Source: Mikania micrantha (Eukaryota > Streptophyta > Magnoliopsida > Asterales > Asteraceae). Taken from it: a stretch of DNA of 64,000 bases. Position numbers and translations under genes: made by a program. Of the stretch, positions 24,302 to 34,938 are shown one piece after another. The stretch's first letter is position 1. The number at the start of each line of letters is the position of its first letter. Where the stretch lies: contig CM018695.1 of the NCBI GenBank assembly GCA_009363875.1, positions 68,680,313-68,744,312 on the forward strand. Direction: 5' to 3'. The notes below the pieces were generated by a model. It saw nothing but the letters and a program-made list of their open reading frames with translations. It had not been told where the DNA came from and searched no databases.

Positions 24302-24711
24302 AACGCATGTTTTCAAGTTATTGTATTTGTATTTATCTTTTTAAGTTATGTATGTCTTTTATTTTTTTAAATAATTAAAAGAGAAATAAATGTTAAATAT
24401 GTTATTTTTATTTTTATGTTATGTACTTATGTAGTTATGTATGTAATTTATTGTAAAATTACTAGAAATAATAATGAATTTTTTTAATATCATTATTTTT
24501 TTTATTCATGTTCTTAAATCAAGTATTTTTTTTATTTATGTATGTCTTTTTTTTTTAAATAATTGGAATATAAATAAATGTATTAAAAGTTATTTTTATT
24601 TTTAAGTTATGTATGTAATTTATTGTAAATTATTATAAATAATAATGAATGTTTTTAATATTATTATTTTTTATTTATGTATTCAAATTATAAAAAAAAA
24701 AAATTTAAACC

Positions 24712-24890
24712 GAACCCCGTTTGAACCCGGTAGGTGTACCCGGTTCTGGACCCGACCCTACCCTACCTGGTTCTACCGGGTTTAGATCTACAAATGTGAA
24801 ACCGGTTCCAAACCGGTTCGGGTTTAACTCAAAACCGGTTCCACCGAACCCGGTCCATTTTGAACCCGATTCGGGTTGGGTTTTGAACCC
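24712..24890 (+). promoter_or_regulatory. 3' subterminal repeat cluster of the hAT element
   Basis: Inverted counterparts of the 5' cluster: CGAACCCGG, AACCGGTTCC and GGTTCGGG words repeated across about 180 bp just inside the right TIR. Confidence 0.6.
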
Positions 24891-24914
24891 TGTTTGCCCA
24901 CCTCTAGTCTAAAA

Positions 24915-25753
24915 TCATATATTCTACCTATAAGTTTATTCAAAAAATAATAAGAATAATTTTCTTGATATATTTATATATAAATATCATAGGTGGCCTT
25001 GAGAGGAGGAAACCTGATCTCTGTTTAGAACCATTTTTCCAAGGACACAAAATTCTAAAAATTATTTGTATATTATAACATATATTTATTTGTATTTAAA
25101 AATATAAAATAAAAAAAAAACATAAATTTATAATTTTTCAAGGTCTATTTTTCTTGGCTAATCCGAGACACTTCGCGCCTCATAAATGTTAATGTAACAT
25201 GCATTTTTGGTATAGTTACATAATACCTTATTTTATTCTTCCATCTAATTTATGTTTGTTGATCATTGATATATCTTATATAATAAATCAAAGTTTTTGT
25301 TTGCCACGTATCATGAAATAAAACATGTTTTATTTTTGTTTCTTGCTTAAATTTGGAGCATTAAATCATTTATTAATTCCTTTATTAGTAGTGGTAACTA
25401 ATAAATTTGACAAATTATTATTTTAACTTATTTTCTTAGATTTTATAAATAAATAATCAAGTCATGAATATCTTATACTTTCAATGTAAAACTTAATAAT
25501 ATGTTTAGAGTATATTCAATAATAATGATAGCAATTGTTTTCCATTAGTTATTTTTAAATATTTTTAGATATTTAACTTGATAGGATGATTTGAATTTTT
25601 AATACAATATCTATAGTTATAAAAATTTCAAGTGTAACTCTTATTTCTTTATAAACATAACTTATTTATTAAAAATTATATAATATTTTGCATGCTCTAA
25701 CCGTGTAACACACGAGATTTAACTTAGTTTTTAAGAAAAATGTTAATACCTTA
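24915..25753. other. AT-rich intergenic, no gene seen
   Basis: Strongly AT-rich with many T-runs. No recognisable protein, RNA gene or terminal repeat. Confidence 0.5.
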
Positions 25754-25761
25754 TTTTTACG

Positions 25762-26102
25762 TAGAGTTGCACAACCAAACCAGTTCGGTTTGAAAAAACC
25801 GGTTTATAAGCAGGTCCTATCTCGATCTTAAACCTGTTTCACCTAAATCGGTTTCAAAATCGATCCGAACCATAGGTTTGAGATATGTTTGACATTCTCA
25901 TCTCCCAAACCGGTTTCAACCCCTCCAAACCGGTTTCAAACCTATCTAAACTGGTTCCTATAGGTTTGACATCCTCATTTCCCAAACCAGTTTCCAAACA
26001 GAACCGGTTTTCACCCAAATTGGTTTTGACCATTCGTTGACAAAACCGAACCGGTTTGAAAACCAAACCGGTATGGGGAAAAAACGGGTTTGAGAACCTC
26101 TA
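25762..26102. mobile_element. Non-autonomous hAT element, 341 bp
   Basis: The left end TAGAGTTGCACA and the inverse of the right end (TAGAGGTTCTCA) share the hAT TAGAG start. The 8-bp flanks TTTTTACG (25754-25761) and TTTTTATG (26103-26110) differ at one base. The interior is full of AACCGGTTT words like the subterminal repeats of the autonomous hAT at 21727-24906, so that transposase family is a plausible partner. Confidence 0.7.
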
Positions 26103-26208
26103 TTTTTATGCATGTATTTTATTTTTATTTTCTAAAAACAAACTCTTTTGATAGTTACATTTCATAAATCACCGACACGAAGTTAATCAAATCTCCGGCG
26201 GCTCGTGC

Positions 26209-26914
26209 AGTGGCGGATCCAGGAATATTTTTCAGTGGGTTCACCTTTTTACGACGTTTTAATTAAATATAACCGGACATAAAAATTTTCGGGTCGGGTT
26301 GACGGTTTGGGTCTTGTAATTTCTTCACGTAATAACAGTGCGATATATTAAGTCAATGATTAAAATTAAAAAATGTCGCCATTAAAGAGTTCGAAGATAC
26401 ATAGCACATTTTCGTTTAAGACTTCTAAGCTCCAGACCAATTGGGGGTCAAGGGGGTCACGCACCCTTGCGGGGTCCAAGGTGGTGGTCCTGCTAGCCAT
26501 TCAGCAGGCATGGGTCAAGGGGGGTAACGCCCCGAAACCTAAACGAAATATGCTAAGTTGGCATGACTAAAATTAACTTGACTTGAGGGTTTAACCACTA
26601 ATAAGTACCATTTTGCCTACTAAGTTTATAAGACACGAAAGTGATATTAACACGATCACGTAGAAATCTAACCATTGATTATCGAGATTTCTCTAACAAA
26701 GATCATTTGTCTTAATCAAGTTGACAAATTCATGTAAAAATTACATTAAAAATTCACTCTTACAAATCTTAATGGGTTCATCTCAGGATTCACCCCTAAA
26801 ATATTAACGGGTTCACCCTATTGTTTAACTCATCCGAAATTTTTTTTTCCTACTACCGAGTCGAAACGCGGTGGGTTCCTGTGAACCCACCTCCTCAACC
26901 TACATCTGCCACTG
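26209..26914. mobile_element. Non-autonomous hAT element, 706 bp
   Basis: The ends CAGTGGCGGATCCAGG and (inverted) CAGTGGCAGATGTAGG match except at three positions. The 8-bp flanks GGCTCGTG (26201-26208) and GGCTCATG (26915-26922) differ at one base. GTGGGTTC/GGTTCACC words recur near both ends. Non-coding. Confidence 0.75.
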
Positions 26915-27218
26915 GGCTCATGGTTCGTCGCCGGCAGCACACCGTGGTTTCTTCTTCTCTACTCCAATGTAAGCAAGTTTTCTGTCAATCTTCATTTTTT
27001 TACGTATCAATATGTTATGTTGTATGTGTTATTTTGGCAGGTGATCCATCACTCTTATAAACAGCTTCACATTTTACAACACAGAGCTAGTTTGATCTTA
27101 AATTGTAACCTTTGATCTATATTAAGTGTTGGATGTCGTGTTCATTAGAGTTTCATTGCCTGGACTGTTCAATTTAAGCTTCAAATTGTGTATTTTTTTA
27201 GGTTTCTGCTAAATAGAA

Positions 27219-28096
27219 TGATAAGGATCCCATGTTGGGTGGAGAGAAAAAGAACAAGAAATTAGGGAATTGGGGGATGATTTAAAGGTATCCCAAGAAA
27301 TTAGGGAATTCGAGGATGGTTTAGAGGGAATTGCCGGTAATCAGATTTGCAAAAACATTCCGTTGCAGCTTCTTGATTTAAAGGTATCCCAAGATTTTTA
27401 TTCGTTTGCATTAGGAGGGGCTGATGTGGTACTAGCAATGTTTTCAAAACCAAACCGGACGACGAACCGGACGTCTTAAGAACCAGATAACATAATAAAT
27501 ATATAATATATATTCCAAAAAATTATGCAATTATAAACACATTTAAACAAACATAATTAATATTTAAACAAACATAATCATGTTAAAAAAATATAGGATT
27601 TGGTTTTAATGTTTCATTCTTTGGATTTTACTTGAAAAAACTGAAATCCGGTCCGACCGATGAACCGGCTCAACCGGCCGGTTAGTTTGAATCCGGTTTG
27701 CATGCCTATATTGGGTCGGCCGACCCTCCGGTTCCCAGTCCGACCGGCCCGGTTATGGAAACCCTGGGTACTAGGTATACAATGGTTGGCAGCGCTTAAC
27801 ACGGTTCAAGCAAATTGGAAGGAAATGTTTTTGAAGTTTACCATCAATGGTAAGGAATACAAGCTAAAAGGACTCCCACCCGATCTTTAGCAGCCAGCTG
27901 CTTTTAGCAACTTCACTATTGAACCATTCAGTTGCACACCAATGAATCAACAAATCAGTTAATTCATGCACGACTTGAGGACAAGTCATTTGGCTGAGAG
28001 GGATGTAGTGATACGGTTCCCATGTTGGGTGGAGAGAAAAATAACAAGAAATTAAGGAGTGGGGGATGATTTAGAGAATTTGTAGTTAGTGGTTAG
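27219..28096 (+). mobile_element. Decayed Ty3/gypsy retrotransposon fragment
   Basis: Two similar starts TGATAAGGATCCCATGTTGG (27219) and TGATACGGTTCCCATGTTGG (28009) look like LTR starts; the second follows a polypurine-like GAGAGGGATG. Between them is the tail of a gypsy aspartic-protease/linker region: a GGADVVL motif before 27435 and QWLAALNTVQANWKE after 27774. The rest of pol is missing. A hAT element (27436-27766) splits the reading frame exactly between these motifs. A stop follows at about 27888. Only a relic. Confidence 0.65.
27436..27766. mobile_element. Non-autonomous hAT element inside the gypsy relic
   Basis: 331 bp, starting CAATGTTTTCAAAACC and ending GGTTATGGAAACCCTG (inverse CAGGGTTTCCATAACC), flanked by a perfect 8-bp duplication GGTACTAG (27428-27435 and 27767-27774). 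AACCGG/CCGGTT words lie near both ends. Insertion plus duplication adds 339 bp, a multiple of three. Confidence 0.85.
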
Positions 28097-28369
28097 GGAC
28101 ACCCCATTTGAGGTGCGTGCATATAATGTATATATGGGTAGGCCATCAAGGGGCCAAAGTAAAATTGCACTATTTTTAACTTTATTTTACTTATTATGTG
28201 AAAATAATGTTAAAAGTGTTGAGATGATTAGCTTCAAACGACAACTATGAGCTGGGGACTCCTTCGGAGCAGCCTCTCTATCCCAACTGGGATAGGGGGT
28301 AAGGTTTGTGTCCATCCTTCCCTCCCAGACCCTATTGAAAAATGGGAATATACTGGGTAAGTTTGTTTG
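28097..28369 (+). mobile_element. Au-like SINE with an 18-bp target duplication
   Basis: Flanked by TTTGTAGTTAGTGGTTAG at 28079-28096 and again at 28370-28387. The 3' half has the Au-type pattern (GGGGACTCC, GGGATAGGGGGTAAGG, CCCTCCCAGACCC, GGGAATATACTGGG) ending in (GTTT)n. The 5' half is shared with the SINE at 19140-19377. Confidence 0.85.
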
Positions 28370-28617
28370 TTTGTAGTTAGTGGTTAGAGGGGGAGTTAAT
28401 TTGGTAACCGTTTAATTAGTATTAATAGTAGGCCTTCCTTTTTAGTTTGGTGTTGATGTTTTTATTTCAAAACTTCCATTTACCTTGTAATTAGAGATTG
28501 CCAATCTCGAATTTTGCTATCATCGTTCTTAATTTCCAGTTTAAATTTAGAAATTTCAGATCATAACATAGAATGTCAAATTCCAATGGGTTTTTAGTTG
28601 AGTTTACTTGTTATTTA

Positions 28618-29270
28618 GGTGCTCTTTGCTTTTTAAGAGGTAAAATGTCTGTAGTCTGCGGAACATATCTGCAGACATCTGCATAAGAAGAGGTGGGCCA
28701 AATGTCTGCAGTCTGCAAGAAGAAGAGCGTTTGTTATTTAACGTCTGTTGACTGTTAAAATAAATTGGTAGTGGTGTACGAAATGTTGGTGGCGGTGGCG
28801 GCGGCGGCGGTGGCCGACAGTGGTGGTGGTGGGGGTGACTGTCGGTGGTGGTGGTGGTGGCCGACGATGGTGGTGATGGTGGGGGTGACCGACGGTGGTG
28901 GCTGCCGGTGGTGGCCGACGATGATGGTGAAGGTGGGGGTGGCGGACGGTGGCGGACGGTGGTGGCTGCCGGTGGTGGTGGTGTCCGACGGTTGTGGCGG
29001 TGTCCGACGGTGGTGTTGGTGGTGGCCGAAGGTGTTGGGTGGTCTCTGTAGACCTTAGAAATCCTAAGGTGGTGTTTGTTTTTTAAGAGGTACCTGCAGA
29101 CATCTGTATAAGAAGAAATAGACTAAATGTCTGCAGTCTGCAAGAAGAAGAGTGTTTATTTTTTAACGTTTGTTGACTCTTAAAATAAATTGGTGGTGGG
29201 GGTTACCGGCGGCAGTGGGCGGCGGCGGCGGCCGACGAGGAGGCCGACGGTGGTGGGCGGCAGCGGTGCC
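28618..29270. mobile_element. Two nested PIF-like MITEs with GGT-rich minisatellites, truncated
   Basis: Copy 1 starts at 28618 (GGTGCTCTTTGCTTTTTAAG, preceded by TTA at 28615-28617). Copy 2 starts at 29068 (GGTGGTGTTTGTTTTTTAAG, preceded by TAA). Both carry the TGTCTGCAGTCTGC signature of the element at 10547-10984. Copy 1 has a long G-rich minisatellite (about 28780-29030, units like GGTGGCCGACGGTGGTGG); copy 2 has a GGCGGC-rich one cut off at 29271 by element B. Right ends are lost. Frames 28765-29058 and 29163-29377 are minisatellite artefacts. Confidence 0.65.
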
Positions 29271-30931
29271 TGTAACACCCCGACCGATGGCAGAAACGTC
29301 GGGATGCCACGAGGGATGTGTAGATTGTTCAAAAACTCGTGGGCATCTAATAAGATCATCACATAACATTTAATCAACCAAATTAATTACATCAAAAATC
29401 ATGTCTATCATGAATTAGTTACATTAAATACAAAAGAGATTTAGCTATCTAACTTAATTCTAATCGTCAGAATTTTAGTTATTTAGCTAAGTCCAAGATC
29501 CTATATGATGATGTCCAAAAGTGTGAGTTCATCTTCCTCAACCTACTTAGCTTCATTACCTGAAACATGTGAAAATCAAGTGTCAACTACAAAGTAGTTG
29601 GTGAAAAATCATAAGTTTTATATTTAAAAATACTTTACAAAAGGAATTTAAGAGTTTATATTTTCTTGATAACATCCACATGAACACCTGTGAGATAATC
29701 CAACACAATATCCAAGTACACAGTTCAAACACATAATCCAACCACATAATCACATAATACAATAACTCATCGATAATTAAATCATATGTTCAATCAACCA
29801 ATCACAATCCATCAATGTACTCAATTAGTATAAGTGACAATACATGTATCATTGTGTATGACCGAGGTCAATGACAACGACACACGGAGTTGTGGAAACA
29901 TCCACGTGACCATACATGTAATCATTGAGGAAGATCGAAGTCAACCATTGGAAACATCCACGTGACAATACATGCAGTCGTCGCGAATGACACAAAGTCA
30001 TAAGCTACAACTCATGGAGTAGTGACAATACATGCAGTCGTTACGAATGACCAAAGTCAATAGTAACAACTCATGGAATATGACGATTCATAACTATGAA
30101 TCTCATACAAGTAAACAAGTGTCATCCCTGTGTTATCAAGTTAATATGTAAACTGGTATACATGTTTCACCTCCGAGTTTAAAACAGAAAAGTTTAGAAA
30201 AGGGAGGTTATGAGAACTCACATGTGTCCTTAGGTCCGGTGTCCTTGTGTTATGCGCGCTCGCGTAGGTAAAATCAAAACCACTCAACAATATGTAATTA
30301 TCGTATGTTCGTGTTCATAAGCGTATGCGTTTTATTTCAATTGACTAATCATAAGTATTTACTTTTATTTGTTAGGTGTTACATTAGCTTAGTGTATTTA
30401 ATCCAAGTCAAGTTGTAACACTCAATTCTTAATAATTGATCATCATAAAAGTGCTTTAAACTTAGTAGTTTTACTTATCAAATGAGGATATCTAATTAGG
30501 AACTAGTGTGTATACTCCTCATAATTATGTATGCCAACCAATATGTACTATCTTTATCCATACACACCCAAATACATACCTACATGGTTACTCAACTCCA
30601 CAACCTTTATCTAGTTTATAAAATCCACTTTGTGTTTAAAATATTTGTAATTAAATTGTTCACATGAAAAGTTAGGTTTTTACACAACACTTTCACTACT
30701 TCTATAATCATTCTATAATGTTAAAGAAAGTTTAGATTAGATTAAGAAAAAGGTTGTGATTCTTGTAATTCAACTTGCATGTATGTATACTCATAGTTTC
30801 CCATAATATACAATCCTATATTAACCTTAGTTAAAAACATAGGTTTGTCTTAGTCGAGGGCAGCGAACCTTTGGCAACAGTCATAGGTTCGGCCCGACTT
30901 AGGTAGTAGGTTCGGCTAGGAGAAGCTCAAC
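29271..30931 (-). repeat. Element B 3' LTR, left part
   Basis: From TGTAACACCCCGACC at 29271 to the target site of element A (TCAAC, 30927-30931). It contains splice-site-like modules on the minus strand (donor at 30221, acceptor at 29560) and, at about 29820-30080, short repeats around ACATGCAGTCGT/ACATGTATCATT. Confidence 0.85.
29560..30221 (-). other. Putative leader intron in LTR B
   Basis: Minus strand: ACACAT/GTGAGTTC donor at 30221 followed by CCTCCCTTTTC. Acceptor …TTGATTTTCACATGTTTCAG/GT ends at 29560, preceded by a TTCACCAAC box and GTTGAC. GAGCGCGCAT lies upstream of the donor, as in A and C. Signals are read directly; use is inferred. Confidence 0.4.
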
Positions 30932-31382
30932 TGTCACACCCCGAGCCGGCGGGATAGGATCGGTTGTCCCGACGGGCGGAAAGTTCCCGAGGCGCGATAT
31001 CGTGAGTGATAATCGTGATGATCAGATTGTTTACATTGCACATGATACAAATGAGAAATGCTAAATATAATAGAATTACAAAGTTAAATTACATCAGTAT
31101 TGTTTATAATTTAACAATGTAAATATATCATCAACATCATAAATTTCTATCTTGTATTTACACAAGATATACAAAATAAATTGTATAATGATGTCTTCAA
31201 AAGTATGCAGGTCCAAAATACTAAGCCTTCTATCTGAAGTCCTAGTCCAAAAGGGATAACTCCTTAGTTGACCTGTTCGTCACCTGAGAAGTCATGCAAA
31301 AAGATCAAGTCAACACATGGTTGGTGAGTTCATAGAGTTTTGTAAATGAAAATGATTTGAAAACCTCTTCCGGTAAAGACCC

Positions 31383-31540
31383 TAACCTCATTAGCATCAC
31401 ATGTATCATCCAGATCGGTATGCTTATATATAGGGCATACCCCTGGGTCAAGGCTACAACCCCGCCCAGACGCCATCCCACCACATACTAATCCGCATAG
31501 GACATTGATGTTAATGATAATTAAGCATTTTTACCTAACA
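31383..31540 (-). promoter_or_regulatory. Conserved TATA-bearing LTR block (A, 3' copy)
   Basis: In element orientation it reads ATCATTAACATCAATGTCC, then TATGTGGTGGGATGG, then CCCTATATATAAGCATACC and GATGATAC. Essentially the same block occurs twice per LTR in element C and, degraded, in LTR B (about 45355-45450). The TATATATAAG core could be a TATA box; function unproven. Confidence 0.5.
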
Positions 31541-31839
31541 CACTTCTGATTTAGATTATGATTTCCCAAAACTTGGTTTACCTTTGACTCTCTTGATTTT
31601 GAACATAGATACATGATTTCCCAAAAGTCAGTGATAAAAATAAAATGTTAATTATTTAATTAAATAATAAATAAATAAAACATTTAAATACAACTAAGAC
31701 ATGATGATTGAGCAAAATTTTACTCAATCAATTAGACTTAGTTGTTGGTGGTTGTCCAAGTTGTAACCTCTCACACGTGACCCATACCAGGCATAATCTC
31801 ACAAGGAGTATACCTGGGCGTGACGGGATTTTAATGATG

Positions 31840-31945
31840 CCCATACAGTCTGACCCAAAGGTCTTCTGTACATGCGGGGACTTTAATGTTTTGCCCTTAC
31901 AGCTTGACCCAAAGGTCTTCTGTACATGCGGGGACTTTAAGGATA
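31840..31945 (-). repeat. Short tandem repeat in LTR A
   Basis: Two copies of a unit of about 53 bp containing TGACCCAAAGGTCTTCTGT and ACATGCGGGGACTTTAA, plus a diverged third unit near 32010-32060 (AAGAGTCTTCTATACC). The same array is in the other LTR at about 40782-40887. Confidence 0.8.
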
Positions 31946-33399
31946 TCCTTTGATTCTTGATCTCTTGATTCTCTTAGACTTTGATATTGATTTCAATGAT
32001 TGTTCACGTTGTTGCCCGTATAGCCTAACTACAAGAGTCTTCTATACCTGAAGGGACTTTATATGTGTGTTACACGTGATCTTGATTCCATATACAACTG
32101 ACATCCACCTTAGCTTGATTGTTAATGATTTCATTAGATTATAATGATTTCATTATTACAATGATTCACACACATTTATGATTTCTGATTTCCTTGAGTC
32201 TCTTGATCTTGATCTTTAGAATTCCCATGATTCACAATGATAATTGATTTGATTATGATTCTTTGTGCTCAGATCCCACACTGAGTTATGATTCCTTTGA
32301 ATGTGATCTTTTGATTTTGTTCAATTGATTTCACCTTGAATTTAGATTCTTGAATTTGAGCTTGATGGACTATGGGTTGATTTGGAGTTTGAATTTAAAG
32401 TATTACTCATAAGAGTACTTTAATTAATTTGGACATTTGATCTGTGTAATAATTACCTAGACAGGAGTCTAGGAGTATCAATAAACATATATATGTAACA
32501 ACATATAATAAATAAAAGCATTTAGATAAACAGTTTAAATAAAAACAGTTTACGCATGCTTCTCAGCCCCGCGTTTTAAAACAAAAATGTTTAGAAAAGG
32601 GGCAATGAACTCACCTGTGTTGCTTTGTATAGAATTACCACAAAATGCGCGCTCGTTGTTGTAGTTTATGTATCTTTAGCACCTGAGTTATTTTAACAGA
32701 ATTTGCATACGATAAGCATATATAATAGGCGTTGTAACTAGGGTTTGGTCTCGGTGTGCAACTAAGTGTCCTATGATTACTAATGATTTTCTATGACTTT
32801 ATCTAACTGAATTAAACTTATTACTCGTAAGTAATAACCCTAATCCCACATTAATCAGTTTAAGACTTTAAGTAGAACCTTTTCAATTTCATTCATTTTA
32901 AGTTAATCCATTTTATAGAACACTTATTTAGAAAATCATTCAATTGGTTTTAACATAGTTTACAATTTAGTTTCTTTAATTAAAACATAATTACTTTAAA
33001 TAAAACAAGTTTCTTGGCATGATGGGCTTAAGTTAAGCCCATTGGGCCAACCTCGGCCCCATTATTAGATTTCTAACTTTGAATGATTTCTTGGTAGTTA
33101 TTTAATTAACTAATCCTTGATAGTTTATGAAAACCATCTATGTTATTTATATGCCTTTATAGCATTTTCTAAGGCTAGGTGTTAAGTATTAAATCAATAC
33201 CCACCACCTTAGATTATCCTTTGGAAACCCTTGTGATTTAACCCACACACCCACGTAAACTAACCCATGCACACTCATACTTGACTCACATGCATGCTCA
33301 CACACACCATTTCTCATGCATGCAAACACAAATGTGATCCAAACCCTACCCGGCTCTAGTCCTCATGACCGATCCATCATGATCAAAGATGGGCCGGGG

Positions 33400-33900
33400 A
33401 CGTGTCTTGGGCCGACAGCAAATGCATTGGGCCTGAGGAATTTTGGCCGAGTGAGTGTAGGGGTCGAATGAAGTCCCATCGAATAAGCTAGTGGCGATTG
33501 AGAGTGGTCCGATTGAGATTGTGGTCGAATGAGTGTTGATCGGCCGAAAGGGACATGTGGCGAATGGTACTGGTTCGGCGAGAGAAGGTTGACCGATTGA
33601 CTAAGTCCCGATCGAATGAGTCTAGTTGGCTAAGTGTCGAATGACTAGAAGTGCCGAATGAGTTAGCATGGCCGAGTGATTGGTTGATTCGGCCGAATGA
33701 AAGGTTGCTCCATTCGAACATTTGAAGCAGGTCCATTCGGCGAATGAGGAAAGAGCTGGACGAATGAAAGTTACCCGGTTGTGGCTATTCGGTGGGAGTC
33801 ATTCGATGATCTATGGTGGTCTCATTCGGCGAATAGAGGGAGATTGGGCTTCATTCGTGAAGCTGATGAAGGCCCATTCGGCCAATGGTTTCCACCCAGA
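33400..33900 (-). repeat. Cluster of CGAATG/CATTCG motifs in LTR A
   Basis: About 500 bp with a CGAATGA- or CATTCGGC-like word every 15-30 bp, alternating orientation. The same cluster is at about 42340-42835 in the other LTR. LTRs B and C have a CGAACC-type cluster at the comparable place. Confidence 0.7.
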
Positions 33901-34642
33901 TGCAAGGTTCGAAAATAAAATTTTAAAATCATCCTATAGGCCAACCCTTGTTCCTACTTCATCCTAAGGTGTTGTGGAGTGACTCCTAGAACTTGAAATG
34001 GTTTAACATGGTGTAGAACCGGTTTAGAAGATGGGTTCGTGATTAGGGTTTTCAAACCCTTAAATCGACCGAAAACTTAGATTTTTACCTCAAATCTGTT
34101 GGATGCAACCTTAGATCCGTTGTACTTTCGTGTTCTACTAGTGATGATGGTGATTTAGACACCAAGAACATAAAATTTGGTGAAGAAACAACCAAGAAAT
34201 CTTAGTGAGAAGGTGGAATTTCTTGTGAAGGTTTAGAGAGAGAAAGAGACGAACGAGGTTGGGGGTTTGGGGCTGGTGGTTGTGGGTTGTTGTGGCATTA
34301 AAGGCCACAATTAATGTGGGAAAATACCCGGGTTTGTTCGGGTTCGTTTGGTTTCGCGTGGTTTTGCGTAAAATCACCGGTTTCTCGTCGTTTTAATAAC
34401 GAAATGACTCGGTTTTAAAATAAGATTATAAAATTTATTTTAGGTTGTGATTCCTAATAAATTAACTAAATATCTTTCAATTATTTAATTTACGAAATAT
34501 TTAATTATCGTTTAAATCGAATCGCGCGGTCATCGCGCGTAATTGTTCGAATCGTCACCCGACCAAACACGACGATAACTACACTTTTCAATATTGTTTT
34601 CTAATTGTTGAACATCATTCAGAACGTTAAACTTTCAGGTTT

Positions 34643-34670
34643 ATTCGTACAGATCGTCACCTATACGAAT
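34643..34670 (-). promoter_or_regulatory. LTR quasi-palindrome (A, 3' copy)
   Basis: Arms ATTCGTA and TACGAAT around a core with ATCGTCACC (GGTGACGAT in element orientation). The other LTR has it at 43576-43603, about 320 bp from the LTR start. Related sites: LTR C (50073-50100) and LTR B (45061-45088, 45165-45192). Confidence 0.6.
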
Positions 34671-34938
34671 AATCCGTCGGTTTAGCATTCACGTGACGAC
34701 ATTCGTGTTGTTTTGTTCTGTAAGGCCTCACATACGTTAATACATAATAAGATCCTAACAAATAAATCACATGATGATTCTGTGTTGCCAGATAATTATC
34801 TGACTCAAGAACCATTGTTCTGAATTGATTTCTCTGAAATGGCTATGAATTCACTGTTTTGATAACATGAAATGATACTGAAACTCAATATGAATATGAA
34901 ATACACTAGATTACATAAGATTTGTACCTGATTACTGT

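Larger units (their letters stand above)
21727..24906 (+). mobile_element. Intact-looking autonomous hAT (Ac-type) transposon
   Basis: 3180 bp. Perfect 12-bp terminal inverted repeats: TAGAGGTGGGCA (21727-21738) and TGCCCACCTCTA (24895-24906). Perfect 8-bp target duplication GTCTAAAA (21719-21726 and 24907-24914). It encodes one uninterrupted transposase (22202-24301). Both subterminal regions are packed with ACCCGG/GGTTCC words, the usual place for transposase binding. All parts needed for autonomy are visible; activity is inferred. Confidence 0.93.
31284..32614 (-). other. Putative leader intron in LTR A (3' copy)
   Basis: Minus strand: ACACAG/GTGAGTTCATTG donor at 32614, followed by CCCCTTTTC. 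Acceptor …GATCTTTTTGCATGACTTCTCAG/GT ends at 31284, preceded by ACTCACCAACC and GTTGAC. 1331 bp. The donor's GGTGAGTTCAT is the exact complement of ATGAACTCACC just upstream of the acceptor. The same pair is present in the 5' copy at 40226-41556. Confidence 0.5.

Noticed and set aside
31708..31953. Open frame of 81 codons present identically at 31708 and 40650
   Set aside because: It lies inside LTR A over the short tandem repeat; its duplication is explained by the two LTRs.
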